A stretch of 64,000 bases of DNA from contig NZ_JBHTHA010000035.1 in the NCBI RefSeq assembly GCF_042676385.1, positions 40,618 through 104,617 of the forward strand. The letters run 5' to 3'. Both the position numbers and the translations under genes were made by a program. The stretch is from Paenibacillus_E sp042676385. GTDB taxonomy: Bacteria > Bacillota > Bacilli > Paenibacillales > NBRC-103111. Positions 8,787-17,175 of this stretch are shown here, piece after piece (position 1 is the first letter of the stretch; every line of letters starts with the position of its first letter). A model generated the notes under the pieces. It had not been told where the DNA came from and ran no database searches. It worked only from the letters and a program-made list of their open reading frames with translations.

Positions 8787-8825
8787 GTCCACACCGCAAG
8801 TCATGGAACAATCAGATCCAGGTAA

Positions 8826-8878
8826 ATAAGACCGTTTGCAGCCTGTAAAAGGGCTCTAACGGTCTTTTCTTTTTTAAT
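8826..8878 (+). terminator. Terminator of the ddl transcript
   Basis: Arms AAGACCGTT and AACGGTCTT around a GCCT/GGGC inner stem, followed by tttcttttttaatt. Confidence 0.9.
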
Positions 8879-8976
8879 TGGAGATTCTAACGGTACTATA
8901 TGAAATTAGTACTTACCTGAGACGGCGAAGAGGGCTACAATGACCCTACGAGGAAGCCGGTCAAGGAGTGAGCATC

Positions 8977-9291
8977 GTGGAACAACAAGTAAGAAAACAA
9001 CATAAATTAACGGCTTATTGGCTGTTTAATCTGATATTGGGAGTGCCTACTCCTTTTGTATTTGTCTTCATCATCATCGGTTATTACGGCTTGTTGTCGC
9101 CATCACAGCCGCATGAACAATACGTAGCGCTCACTATATTCGCTGTTTATCTGGCGGTTTGGCTTGGCGGCAATTATGCCTGCTTGCGCGAAGAAAGCTG
9201 GAACACGAGAATCGGTATGCTCGCATTGAGTCCTTTGTTGATTGCCGCTTCAGGTTTTATCAGTTTTAAGCTACTGCTTCCCTTATTTTAA
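8977..9291 (+). CDS. Small integral membrane protein of unknown function
   Basis: A 104-residue protein with three probable membrane helices (residues ~12-36, 45-65 and 78-102) and few charged residues apart from the N-terminus. I do not recognise a family. The GTG at 8977 is chosen because AAGGAG lies 8 nt upstream. An earlier in-frame GTG at 8968 overlaps that site. The gene stands alone between the ddl terminator and uvsE. Confidence 0.6.
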   Translation: MEQQVRKQHKLTAYWLFNLILGVPTPFVFVFIIIGYYGLLSPSQPHEQYVALTIFAVYLAVWLGGNYACLREESWNTRIGMLALSPLLIAASGFISFKLLLPLF

Positions 9292-9380
9292 AATGAGAGT
9301 AATCGCCCCGTGCATGTGATACTTCCCAAGAGGGTACGCTATATAGGTATTTTTTGTATCCATGACCGGAGGTGTGCCCC

Positions 9381-10370
9381 ATGATCATTCGCCTAGGGTA
9401 TGTGGCTATGTCCACAGAAGTCAAGAACGCATCCCCTTCCAAAACAATGACAGCGACCAACTTCAGCAAATTAGTCGACAGAGAGGCAGCAATCCGTAAG
9501 CTGGAGCGCATTGCCGCTGAAAATTTGCATAATACGCTCAGGCTGCTTCGACATAATCGCGCCCATGACATTATGGTGTACCGCTTTTCTTCGAAGCTGA
9601 TTCCGCTTATCGGGCATGAATTATTGAAAGACTGGGATCCAATCCCGACGCTAGCCGCCGAATTTCAAGAGGTAGGCACTTACGCCAAGCAAAATGGCAT
9701 GCGCGTCAGCTTTCATCCTGATCATTTTACGGTGCTGAGTACCCCTAAAAAGGACGTGCTTCAGAAGTCTATCGAAGACTTGGAACGGCATTCCGCGATG
9801 CTGAATGCAATGGGGCTTGGCATGGAAGCGATGTGCAACATTCATGTTGGCGGCACGTATGGCGATAAAGATAAGGCGGCAAAACGCTTTGTACATAATT
9901 TTATGGAGCTCAGGCCCGAAATTCAGCAGCGGATTACGCTGGAAAACGACGACAAAACGTTCACCGCACTGGAAACGTTAGAACTGGCGGAGCGGGTGAG
10001 CGCTCCTATGGTACTGGATATTCACCATCATATGGTGAACAACAGCGGAGAGGACGCTGCCGAATTATGGCCGAGAATTATGGGAACTTGGAAGCGGACA
10101 GAGGGGAACATATTGAATGAATCGGCTGCATCGCTTCCCCCGAAAATTCACGTATCAAGCCCGAAAAGCGAAAAAGATCCGCGGAGCCACGCCGACTATG
10201 TCGAGGTGGGCCATCTTTTTGCATTCCTGAAGCAGATCGCGCCGATCACGCCAAGGCTTGATATCATGATCGAAGCGAAGATGAAAGACGATGCCTTATT
10301 TCGCTTAATGGACGATCTTAAGCAGCAAAGCGGCGTTTCTGTACTCAATCAGGCTTCCGTCGAGCTGTGA
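9381..10370 (+). CDS. uvsE: UV damage endonuclease UvsE
   Basis: A 329-residue TIM-barrel endonuclease of the UvdE family. It nicks DNA 5' of UV photoproducts and some other lesions, independently of UvrABC. Metal and DNA-binding residues are seen in IRLGYVAM, SFHPDHFTVL, NIHVGGTYGDK, ITLENDD, VLDIHHH and IMIEAKMK. The ATG at 9381 has GGAGG 8 nt upstream; an in-frame GTG at 9372 overlaps the ribosome-binding site. In sporeformers this enzyme contributes to UV resistance. It is a single-gene unit, followed by the repeat element at 10411. Confidence 0.93.
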   Translation: MIIRLGYVAMSTEVKNASPSKTMTATNFSKLVDREAAIRKLERIAAENLHNTLRLLRHNRAHDIMVYRFSSKLIPLIGHELLKDWDPIPTLAAEFQEVGTYAKQNGMRVSFHPDHFTVLSTPKKDVLQKSIEDLERHSAMLNAMGLGMEAMCNIHVGGTYGDKDKAAKRFVHNFMELRPEIQQRITLENDDKTFTALETLELAERVSAPMVLDIHHHMVNNSGEDAAELWPRIMGTWKRTEGNILNESAASLPPKIHVSSPKSEKDPRSHADYVEVGHLFAFLKQIAPITPRLDIMIEAKMKDDALFRLMDDLKQQSGVSVLNQASVEL

Positions 10371-10410
10371 GCTTCAGGGTGGGCAGTGTACTGGATTTTG
10401 TGCATGCCTG

Positions 10411-10599
10411 TTAACAGGAAAATCTACTGTTAATTGCCCCCTATTTCGGTAAAATTGACTATTTACATGGAAAACCTGCTGCTAATGCATCAGTTTTGAG
10501 CGATTTTAAGGCAATGTGCCGAATTTAGAAGGAGAAATTCCAGCTAAGTTAATTACACGTCGAAATCACCTATCAATTACATGGAGCTTTTCCCGTTAA
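10411..10599. repeat. Four-dyad intergenic element, copy A
   Basis: Four 23-bp imperfect dyads at 10411-10433, 10463-10485, 10525-10547 and 10577-10599. Each starts TTA, ends TAA and has a GGA-N5-TNC core. Start spacings are 52, 62 and 52 bp. The best dyad is the first (TTAACAGGA / TACTGTTAA, 8 of 9 pairs). Copies with the same geometry lie at 36440-36628 and 43774-43960. The rest of the uvsE-fabI gap (10371-10751) holds no gene I can support. Confidence 0.75.
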
Positions 10600-10751
10600 T
10601 CATTCGCTAGGGCAAGGGGCTGCTAGGGATTGAACCCCTGTTTCTACTTTGAATTACTAGATTTTGTCCTTGAAATGTTTGGCAAAATGGGGTACTTTGG
10701 AGAGTGGAAAGACCGAAGTACAAACCATTGTTGAGAGGGGTTTCTTGTACG

Positions 10752-11522
10752 ATGAATCAACTGTTAACCGGAAAAAATATACTCGTTATGGGTGTTGCCA
10801 ACGACCGCAGCATCGCATGGGCAATTGCTCAATCTCTAGCGGCGCAAGGCGCAAAGCTAGTTTTCACTTATGAAAATGAACGCGTGGAGGAACGCGTGCG
10901 CAAGCTGGCGGATACAATCCCCGGATCGACACTTATGCCTTGCAACGTTACCGTAGACGAAGAGATCGACACCCTCGCCAACACGTTAAAAGAACAACTG
11001 GGCGTGCTTCACGGTCTCGTACATAGCATCGCTTTTGCTAGAACCGAAGAGCTGGAAGGCTTGTTCGTCGACACGTCGCGCGACGGGTTTGCTTTGGCGC
11101 ACGATGTCAGCGCCTACTCGCTGGTTGCGGTAGCGAAGCGCATCTACCCGCTGATGACCGAAGGAGGCAGCATCATGACGATGACTTACCTCGGTGCTGA
11201 ACGCGCGATGAAGAACTACAACGTCATGGGCGTTGCCAAAGCGGCGCTCGAGGCAAGCGTGCGCTACTTGGCGGCCGACCTCGGCCAGTTCGGCATCCGC
11301 GTGAACGGCATCTCCGCCGGCCCGATCCGTACCTTGGCTGCCAAAGGCATCAAGGACTTCAACTCCATCCTTCGCCAAGTGGAAGAAAAAGCTCCGCTTC
11401 GTCGCACAACGGAGACGGCGGAAGTCGGCGACACGGCCATGTTCCTCATGAGCCATCTGTCCCGTGGCATCACGGGCGAAGTCATCTATGTCGATGGCGG
11501 ATACCACATCGTAGGGGTTTAA
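10752..11522 (+). CDS. fabI: Enoyl-[acyl-carrier-protein] reductase (NADH) FabI
   Basis: A 256-residue short-chain dehydrogenase that performs the last reduction of each fatty-acid elongation cycle. It has the N-terminal nucleotide-binding segment NILVMGVANDRSIAWAIA and the FabI-type active site Tyr156-x6-Lys163 (YNVMGVAK). RVNGISAGPIRTLAAKGI is the substrate loop, the site of triclosan binding in this family. The start at 10752 matches the usual FabI N-terminus. A frame open from 10704 would add 16 residues not found in FabI. I see no clear FapR box. A strong terminator follows. Confidence 0.95.
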   Translation: MNQLLTGKNILVMGVANDRSIAWAIAQSLAAQGAKLVFTYENERVEERVRKLADTIPGSTLMPCNVTVDEEIDTLANTLKEQLGVLHGLVHSIAFARTEELEGLFVDTSRDGFALAHDVSAYSLVAVAKRIYPLMTEGGSIMTMTYLGAERAMKNYNVMGVAKAALEASVRYLAADLGQFGIRVNGISAGPIRTLAAKGIKDFNSILRQVEEKAPLRRTTETAEVGDTAMFLMSHLSRGITGEVIYVDGGYHIVGV

Positions 11523-11534
11523 TCATACATATGC

Positions 11535-11586
11535 CGGAGGGTGTTCAAAAGGTCTGCAAAGACCTATCGAACACCCTCTTGTCTTT
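11535..11586 (+). terminator. fabI terminator
   Basis: Arms GAGGGTGTTC (11537-11546) and GAACACCCTC (11569-11578) enclose an inner AGGTC/GACCT stem. ttgtcttt follows. Confidence 0.9.
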
Positions 11587-11711
11587 CCATTTTGGACAAA
11601 AAATGTATAAATGTACGAATATTTTGGGATGAAACGCACTAGAATTTAAAGCGTATAATTTACTATACTAAAACTGCGAAATCATTCTATGAAAAGAAAG
11701 AGTTGATATAA

Positions 11712-12572
11712 ATGGCAAATGGAACACAAGAGCCGTTCGTTGTGGGGAGCAAGAGCTTCACAGCGGTGGCGATAAATACGGCGGCAAAAGCGGGGGAGTG
11801 GATTAAAAGTAAGCTGGGTGACATCAATCGCGTGGATACGAAATTCTCGTCACATGATCTTGTCACGGAGGTGGATAAGGGCTCGGAGAAGCTCATCCGC
11901 AATCTGATTATGACCCATTTCCCTCAGCATTCCTTTCTGGGCGAGGAAGGGGTTGAGCCGGGTCCGGAGGCTTCCAGCAAAGCGCTTCAGGAAGTGAGCG
12001 ACGCCGAGTACTTGTGGATCGTAGATCCGATCGACGGGACGACGAATTTTGTTCATGGGTTCCCATTCTTCTCCGTATCGATTGCCTTGGCTCACAAAGG
12101 CGAAATCATTGTCGGTGTCGTCTACGACCCGACGCGTGATGAGCTTTTTGTAGCGGAGAAGGGCAAGGGCGCCTATATGCATGGCAAAAAGACGACGGTT
12201 TCGCTGGATGGTAAGCTGTCCGAAAGCCTGGTTGCGACCGGATTCCCGGCGGACAGGGACGGTGCGCTGCCGATCAATCTGAAAGGCACGCTGGCGCTGG
12301 CGCCAAAAGTAAGAAATCTGCGCTCAGGCGGCTCCGCTGCGCTGCATTTGGCTTACGTCGCAGCAGGACGGCTGAGCGGATTCTGGGAGATTGGCCTCAG
12401 CGCATGGGATGTCGCTGCCGGCGCATTGCTGGTGCAGGAATCGGGTGGCAAGGTGACCGATACGGCAGGCGGGCCGTATCAACTCGCTGTACGCAATGTA
12501 TTGGCCACGAACGGTCAAATCCACGATGAACTGCAGCAGGGGTTGGCTGAAGCGGGAGCGACAGGATTATAA
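11712..12572 (+). CDS. suhB: Inositol-1-monophosphatase family protein
   Basis: A 286-residue Mg2+-dependent phosphatase of the FIG superfamily. The metal ligands are seen in FLGEEGV, WIVDPIDGTTNFVHGFPFFSVSIAL and the C-terminal signature SAWDVAAGALLVQESGGKVTD. It hydrolyses inositol monophosphate or similar sugar phosphates; in bacteria the true substrate often differs. The length is slightly above the usual ~265 because of an N-terminal extension. The ribosome-binding site is weak (AAAGAAAGAG). The gene is monocistronic. The symbol is by family only. Confidence 0.88.
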   Translation: MANGTQEPFVVGSKSFTAVAINTAAKAGEWIKSKLGDINRVDTKFSSHDLVTEVDKGSEKLIRNLIMTHFPQHSFLGEEGVEPGPEASSKALQEVSDAEYLWIVDPIDGTTNFVHGFPFFSVSIALAHKGEIIVGVVYDPTRDELFVAEKGKGAYMHGKKTTVSLDGKLSESLVATGFPADRDGALPINLKGTLALAPKVRNLRSGGSAALHLAYVAAGRLSGFWEIGLSAWDVAAGALLVQESGGKVTDTAGGPYQLAVRNVLATNGQIHDELQQGLAEAGATGL

Positions 12573-12607
12573 ATGACAAAGTGATTGGCACATTAAAATT
12601 TTGGATA

Positions 12608-12741
12608 TTGACTTTTTATTCGATCCCAGTATGATAAAACTATAATTTAATTTGGCTGCGGAGCTTAGGAGAACAGCAAGTATATTCCAAGTGGTGCGTT
12701 TCTAACGTCCATGTGGAATAGCTTGCTGTTTTCTTTTTGTC
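12608..12741 (+). ncRNA. Candidate small RNA with its own promoter and terminator
   Basis: -35 TTGACT (12608-12613), 16 bp, -10 TATGAT (12630-12635). About 30 nt after the predicted start (~12643) a long hairpin begins: AACAGCAAG (12672-12680) and TATTCCA (12683-12689) pair with TGGAATA (12714-12720) and CTTGCTGTT (12722-12730). ttctttttg follows. No credible reading frame lies between. This could be a ~98-nt RNA, or only a promoter plus a stray terminator. Confidence 0.4.
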
Positions 12742-13094
12742 CCGAAGTAGAGGCTGGAACACCGCATGTACTTGATGAGATTCTCAACTGTTGGGGCGCA
12801 AGTCCTATTTTCCTGCTTGGGTACTTCGATATTCGAGCCACGGTAAAAAGGTAGGGGAGACTACATCGATTGATGGAAGTTGGCTTGAGATAACATCTTT
12901 TGATGTATAAGCAATGGAAAAAGATGTCGAGAAAATTAATTCGGCAGCTTTTTATTTGTTGAAAAAGATGTATAGCTTTCAACAATGTACGACAAATTAT
13001 AAGCAAGATATGTTAAGTGGACACAATTTCAGTATGGTATATTCTTAATGAAAAATAACAACACGCTTCGCTTGGCTAAGAAGGGAGGGGCCAC
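12742..13094. other. Intergenic stretch upstream of the first AraC gene
   Basis: AT-rich. It contains ACATCTTTT and AAAAGATGT as a loose inverted repeat (~12893-12926). I see no gene I can support; a minus-strand frame across 12665-13006 has no ribosome-binding site. Confidence 0.4.
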
Positions 13095-13958
13095 TTGGTA
13101 ATCCATACTCCCACCAATCTTGCACTGCAAAAGCTCGGAATTTATGTAAGAGCTGACGCGGATGACTGGCAGTATAACTGGCCTGTTCATACCCACGAAG
13201 GGTTGGAAGTATATTATTTCATTCGCGGAGATGCGAACTATGTAATTGGTGATAATATTTACGAATTGGCGCCAGGGGATATGCTTCTTTTTCGAGGAAG
13301 TACTATCCATAGGGTAAATCCGTCTAAAGACGTCCCTTATATTCGCAGCTATGTGAACTTCATGCCAAGTTTTTTGCTAGAGTGGATGTCTGGGGACATG
13401 TTTGAAAAGCTAATGTCTTTGTTTGAAGCACCGAATGGCATGTTAATTCGTTGGTCAGTTGAAGAACGCGGTGAAATGGAAGCGTTTTTCCGAACTATTC
13501 ACAGGGAAAACGAGAGGGAAGCGTTCGGGTACGAGCTTATGCTCAGAACAGAATTAATTCAAATGTTGGTAACGATCTACCGGAAATCAAAGCGGTTACA
13601 TGAGTTGGTGCCCACCCAGCAGCAATCACACACTCAAGCAAATGTACAAAGGATTCTCCAATACATTAATCAGCATTACAAGGAAAATTTCTCACTAATG
13701 GAACTGTCTAAGAAGCTTCATCTAAACAAATATTATATTTGCCACTGTTTTAAAGACGTCACCGGGTATACAATCAACAACTATGTGATCAGCAAACGGA
13801 TTGAAGAAGCAAAGAAGATGCTTTTAACGACGGATGAGCCGGTCGGAATCATTTCCGATAAGCTCGGCTTTAATACGGCGGTTCACTTCAGCCGTTCCTT
13901 CAAGAATTACGCGGGCGTATCGCCTCAACAGTACCGCAAACAAGGCGGCTTAACATAA
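13095..13958 (+). CDS. AraC-family regulator (cupin + HTH), set 1
   Basis: A 287-residue regulator. Residues ~25-95 are a cupin-type sensor (WPVHTHEGLEVYYFIRGDANY, LAPGDMLLFRGSTIHRV). Residues ~185-285 are two AraC helix-turn-helix motifs (FSLMELSKKLHLNKYYICHCFKDVTG and VGIISDKLGFNTAVHFSRSFKNYAGVSPQQYR). The start is TTG at 13095 with AAGGGAGG upstream. It lies 61 bp before the sugar-binding protein gene and is a clear paralog of the AraC protein at 22940. It is probably the activator of the following ABC/glycerol-kinase operon; the inducer is unknown. Confidence 0.9.
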   Translation: MVIHTPTNLALQKLGIYVRADADDWQYNWPVHTHEGLEVYYFIRGDANYVIGDNIYELAPGDMLLFRGSTIHRVNPSKDVPYIRSYVNFMPSFLLEWMSGDMFEKLMSLFEAPNGMLIRWSVEERGEMEAFFRTIHRENEREAFGYELMLRTELIQMLVTIYRKSKRLHELVPTQQQSHTQANVQRILQYINQHYKENFSLMELSKKLHLNKYYICHCFKDVTGYTINNYVISKRIEEAKKMLLTTDEPVGIISDKLGFNTAVHFSRSFKNYAGVSPQQYRKQGGLT

Positions 13959-14019
13959 AGCCGATAATGCTTGAATTCGGATACACCTGCATCAAAAAAA
14001 TAATGAATGGGGTAGACAC

Positions 14020-15312
14020 ATGAACAAACTTATGAAAACGGTAACCATCGCTATGGTACTCGTTCTTCTGACTGTTCTGACCGCCTGCGGCTCGAAAAAA
14101 TCAGCCGATGGCGCAACAAGTGCGGGCAGTAAAAAAGCTTCTCTAGATTTTGTTTGGTTCTCCGACGGTAATGAAGGCGAAATTATGAAGAGCATCATCA
14201 AGGACTATGAAGCTAAAAATCCGAACATTACAGTAAATCTGATTGAAGTGCCTTACAAAGACTTAGGAACAAAGTTAAAGACGATGATCTCAGGCGGAAA
14301 GCCTCCTGCTCTTGCACGGATCAGTACAACTGAACTTGGCGGATTTGCCAACCAGGCGATCGACTTGGCCTCCAGCAATGGCGGCTTGGACAGCTATACA
14401 GCTCAGTTCGTTGATTCCATCAAACCGTTTTATGTGGTCAATAAGAAAGCGGTTGCCGCTCCAATGGACGTAACGGCTAACGGACTGATTTATAACAAAA
14501 CGCTGTTTAACAAAGCCGGAGTGAAGGTGCCTACCTCACAAGATAATATTTGGACTTGGGATGAGTTTTCCGCTTCCTTGAAGCAGGTTATGGAAAAAGG
14601 CGGAGCCAAATACGGTCTGGTATGGGATTTCACACCGCAACGTTGGTCGACAATGCTGTATCAATTTGGTGGCCGCATGATGAGTGAGGACGGAACGAAA
14701 GCAGTGATTAACAACGATGCAGGCGTAAAAGCCGCTGAATATTTCAAGAAGCTGCATACTGACGGCATTATGCCTACATCCGTATGGCTTGGCGGAGACA
14801 ACCCGAACAATCTGTTCCGTACAGGCACAGTTGCCGCTCATTTTGCAGGAAACTGGATGATCAGCAATTACAAAGATATTCAGAATTTCGAGTGGGGCGT
14901 TACCTACATGCCAAAAGGCACGACGCGTTCTTCGGTACCGGGCGGTAAATTCGCTATGGCTTTCCAAAAATCGGGGGTTGAGAAGGAAGCTACAGATTTC
15001 ATTAACTACATTTCAAGCAAAGAAGTGAACGCGAAATACTGCACGGATGCACTGTTCCTCAGCCCGCGTAAAGATAATTCCAAGCTGGACTATGCGTTCG
15101 GCAAAGACATGATGGAACTGTTCTCGAATGAGCTCAATAACACGGTTCCGGCTGCCGCCCAAGATTGGTCCAGACAAACGGTCGTGCCTAAGTTCAGTAA
15201 CGACCTGAAAACCACGATTTCGGAAATTGTCAGCGGCAAGAAAACAGCGAAGGACGGCATGGACAAAGTTGCCCAATTGATCGATAAAGCAATCGCTGAT
15301 GAAAAGAAATAA
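14020..15312 (+). CDS. Sugar ABC transporter substrate-binding lipoprotein, set 1
   Basis: A 430-residue family 1 extracellular solute-binding protein. The lipobox VLTAC places the lipidated Cys at residue 23, followed by a short Ser/Ala linker and the two-lobed binding fold (FTPQRWSTMLYQFGGRMMSEDG, AAHFAGNWMISNYKD). It presents a sugar or glycoside to the permeases encoded just downstream. A GC-rich hairpin at 15324-15345 probably lets this gene accumulate more transcript than the permease genes. The protein at 21433 is a close paralog, with many identical blocks such as VPTS-DNIWTW-EFS. The ligand is unknown; its neighbours suggest a glycosyl-glycerol. Confidence 0.93.
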   Translation: MNKLMKTVTIAMVLVLLTVLTACGSKKSADGATSAGSKKASLDFVWFSDGNEGEIMKSIIKDYEAKNPNITVNLIEVPYKDLGTKLKTMISGGKPPALARISTTELGGFANQAIDLASSNGGLDSYTAQFVDSIKPFYVVNKKAVAAPMDVTANGLIYNKTLFNKAGVKVPTSQDNIWTWDEFSASLKQVMEKGGAKYGLVWDFTPQRWSTMLYQFGGRMMSEDGTKAVINNDAGVKAAEYFKKLHTDGIMPTSVWLGGDNPNNLFRTGTVAAHFAGNWMISNYKDIQNFEWGVTYMPKGTTRSSVPGGKFAMAFQKSGVEKEATDFINYISSKEVNAKYCTDALFLSPRKDNSKLDYAFGKDMMELFSNELNNTVPAAAQDWSRQTVVPKFSNDLKTTISEIVSGKKTAKDGMDKVAQLIDKAIADEKK

Positions 15313-15323
15313 TCAAAAAACGA

Positions 15324-15350
15324 GCTGCCGGGTTAAACCGGCAGCGGTTC
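15324..15350 (+). terminator. Attenuating hairpin between binding-protein and permease genes
   Basis: A perfect 8-bp stem, GCTGCCGG (15324-15331) with CCGGCAGC (15338-15345), then ggttcttttaag. Such hairpins commonly cause partial termination or 3'-end protection, giving binding protein in excess over permease. Confidence 0.65.
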
Positions 15351-15372
15351 TTTTAAGAAAGGAGAATGCTTG

Positions 15373-16278
15373 ATGTCCACACAAGCCTCGGCTGTAAAAA
15401 CTGTGAAAAAACGTCGCCGAGAACAGTCCATGGGATGGACTCCATATCTTTTCGTGTTGCCCAACCTGTTGATTTTTTCTGTTTTCATCGTCATTCCAAC
15501 CGTTATCGGCTTCATATATTCTTTTCATAAATATGATGGGCTGAACCCGATGGAATTTGTAGGGTTTGACAATTTTAAAGAAATTTTCATGAACGAAGAG
15601 TTTTGGGGCGCATTAGGGAAAACGGCCCGCTATGCCCTGATCGCGGTTCCGTCGATTTATTGCGTTTCTTTGGCGGTTGCCATGATGCTGATTCAACCGC
15701 TCCGTGCGAAAGGGCTGTTTCGATCCATATTTTACTGGCCTACGATGATTTCGTATATCATTGTCGGTCTGACGTGGAAGTGGATATTCGGTGACTTCGG
15801 GATTATGAACTACGTTCTGACTTTGTTTGGCGGAGAGCCTATTCAGTTTATGTCGAATCCATTTTTCGCGAGCTTATCGGTCATCATTGCTACAGTTTGG
15901 TCTCGTCTCGGATTTTATATGGTTATTTTTATGGCCGGACTTCAAGCCATCCCGATCGACTATTACGAGGCGGCACGACTGGACGGGGCGTCCAAGATTC
16001 GGGTATTCCGCAGTATTACACTACCCCTACTTAAGCCTACGACAGTCCTTGTTGTTATGCTTGCGTTGATTGACGCCTTCAAAGCGTATCCGTTATTGTT
16101 CTCGCTGACAGGCGGCGGGCCTGGGAAAGAAACAACTTTTATCGTGCAATATATTTACGAAACGGGCTTTGCCAAGCAGGAGCTCGGCATGGCGAGCGCG
16201 ATGTCTGTTGTGTTGTTTGTCCTGATCTGCTTGTTCACCGCACTACAGAATAAATTGTCTAAGGGAGGCGAGGACTGA
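15373..16278 (+). CDS. ABC sugar permease, MalF/UgpA type
   Basis: A 301-residue inner-membrane permease with six predicted helices and the EAA loop that docks the ATPase (EAARLDGASKIRVFRSITLPLLKP, residues ~195-220). The ATG at 15373 has AAAGGAG 9-10 nt upstream; the in-frame TTG just before is less well placed. It pairs with the permease that begins one base after its stop codon. No ATP-binding subunit is encoded anywhere in the island, so a shared MsmX-type ATPase encoded elsewhere is expected (inference from Bacillus). Confidence 0.93.
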   Translation: MSTQASAVKTVKKRRREQSMGWTPYLFVLPNLLIFSVFIVIPTVIGFIYSFHKYDGLNPMEFVGFDNFKEIFMNEEFWGALGKTARYALIAVPSIYCVSLAVAMMLIQPLRAKGLFRSIFYWPTMISYIIVGLTWKWIFGDFGIMNYVLTLFGGEPIQFMSNPFFASLSVIIATVWSRLGFYMVIFMAGLQAIPIDYYEAARLDGASKIRVFRSITLPLLKPTTVLVVMLALIDAFKAYPLLFSLTGGGPGKETTFIVQYIYETGFAKQELGMASAMSVVLFVLICLFTALQNKLSKGGED

Positions 16279-16279
16279 T

Positions 16280-17101
16280 ATGGAATTAAAATCTTCCGCT
16301 AAAGTCACCCTTTACATTGGTCTTATCGTATTGGCCGTTGTATGGCTGTTTCCTGTCCTTTGGATCGTAATTTCATCTTTTAAGACGAATAATGACTTGT
16401 ACAGCTTTCCGCCGCGCTTTTGGCCACAGCCGGTTACGTTCCAGCATTTTGCCGATGCTTTCGAGAAGGGGAATTTCGGACGATATTTCTTGAACAGCAC
16501 CATTGTTACCATCAGTTCGACGATTTTGCTGCTGCTAATCAACTCGATGGCAGGGTTCGCTCTGGCCAAATATAAGTTTAAAGGCGATACGGTGCTGCTT
16601 GTCGGCTTCATCTCTACGCTTATGATTCCACTCGAGGTCATTATGATCCCGATCTTTAAAGTTCTCAGCTTCCTAGGGATGTTCAACAGCTTGTGGGCTC
16701 TTATTATTCCTCCGGCAGCTACACCGACAGGGGTCTTTATGCTCAGGCAATATTTGCTTACCGTACCGAACGAGCTGTTGGAAGCAGCCCGAATGGACGG
16801 GGCGTCGGAATGGCGCATTTATTTCCGGATCATTTTGCCGATCTGCAAACCGATTCTGGCGGTGCTCGCTATTTTCTCTTTTATGTGGCGTTGGGACGAT
16901 TTCCTGTGGCCACTTATCGGCATCAGTGACCCGTCGCTGTATACGGTTCAATTAGCGTTGTCCAACTTCATAGGAGAATACAATGTAGATTGGGGCAGCT
17001 TACTTGCGATGTCCGTCATTACGATGATTCCGGTCCTTGTTGTGTTCCTTATTTTCCAACGACAATTCGTCAGCGGTATGGTGACGTCCGGAATGAAATA
17101 A
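16280..17101 (+). CDS. ABC sugar permease, MalG/UgpE type
   Basis: A 273-residue second permease subunit. Six membrane helices and the EAA loop EAARMDGASEWRIYFRIILPICKP (residues ~165-190) are visible. GGGAGG lies upstream of the ATG, which follows the first permease stop by one base, so the two are translationally coupled. With only one permease pair for two binding proteins (14020 and 21433), both may feed this channel. The glycerol kinase gene follows after 74 bp. Confidence 0.93.
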   Translation: MELKSSAKVTLYIGLIVLAVVWLFPVLWIVISSFKTNNDLYSFPPRFWPQPVTFQHFADAFEKGNFGRYFLNSTIVTISSTILLLLINSMAGFALAKYKFKGDTVLLVGFISTLMIPLEVIMIPIFKVLSFLGMFNSLWALIIPPAATPTGVFMLRQYLLTVPNELLEAARMDGASEWRIYFRIILPICKPILAVLAIFSFMWRWDDFLWPLIGISDPSLYTVQLALSNFIGEYNVDWGSLLAMSVITMIPVLVVFLIFQRQFVSGMVTSGMK

Positions 17102-17175
17102 TCACATCAATTCCCTTCAATGACAGTGACCGGTTCGGCTCTGTGGGCGAAGGGATTTTTTAAGGGGATTAATTT

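Noticed and set aside
12665..13006. 113-codon minus-strand open frame
   Set aside because: No ribosome-binding site; it overlaps the small-RNA hairpin and has no recognisable protein features.
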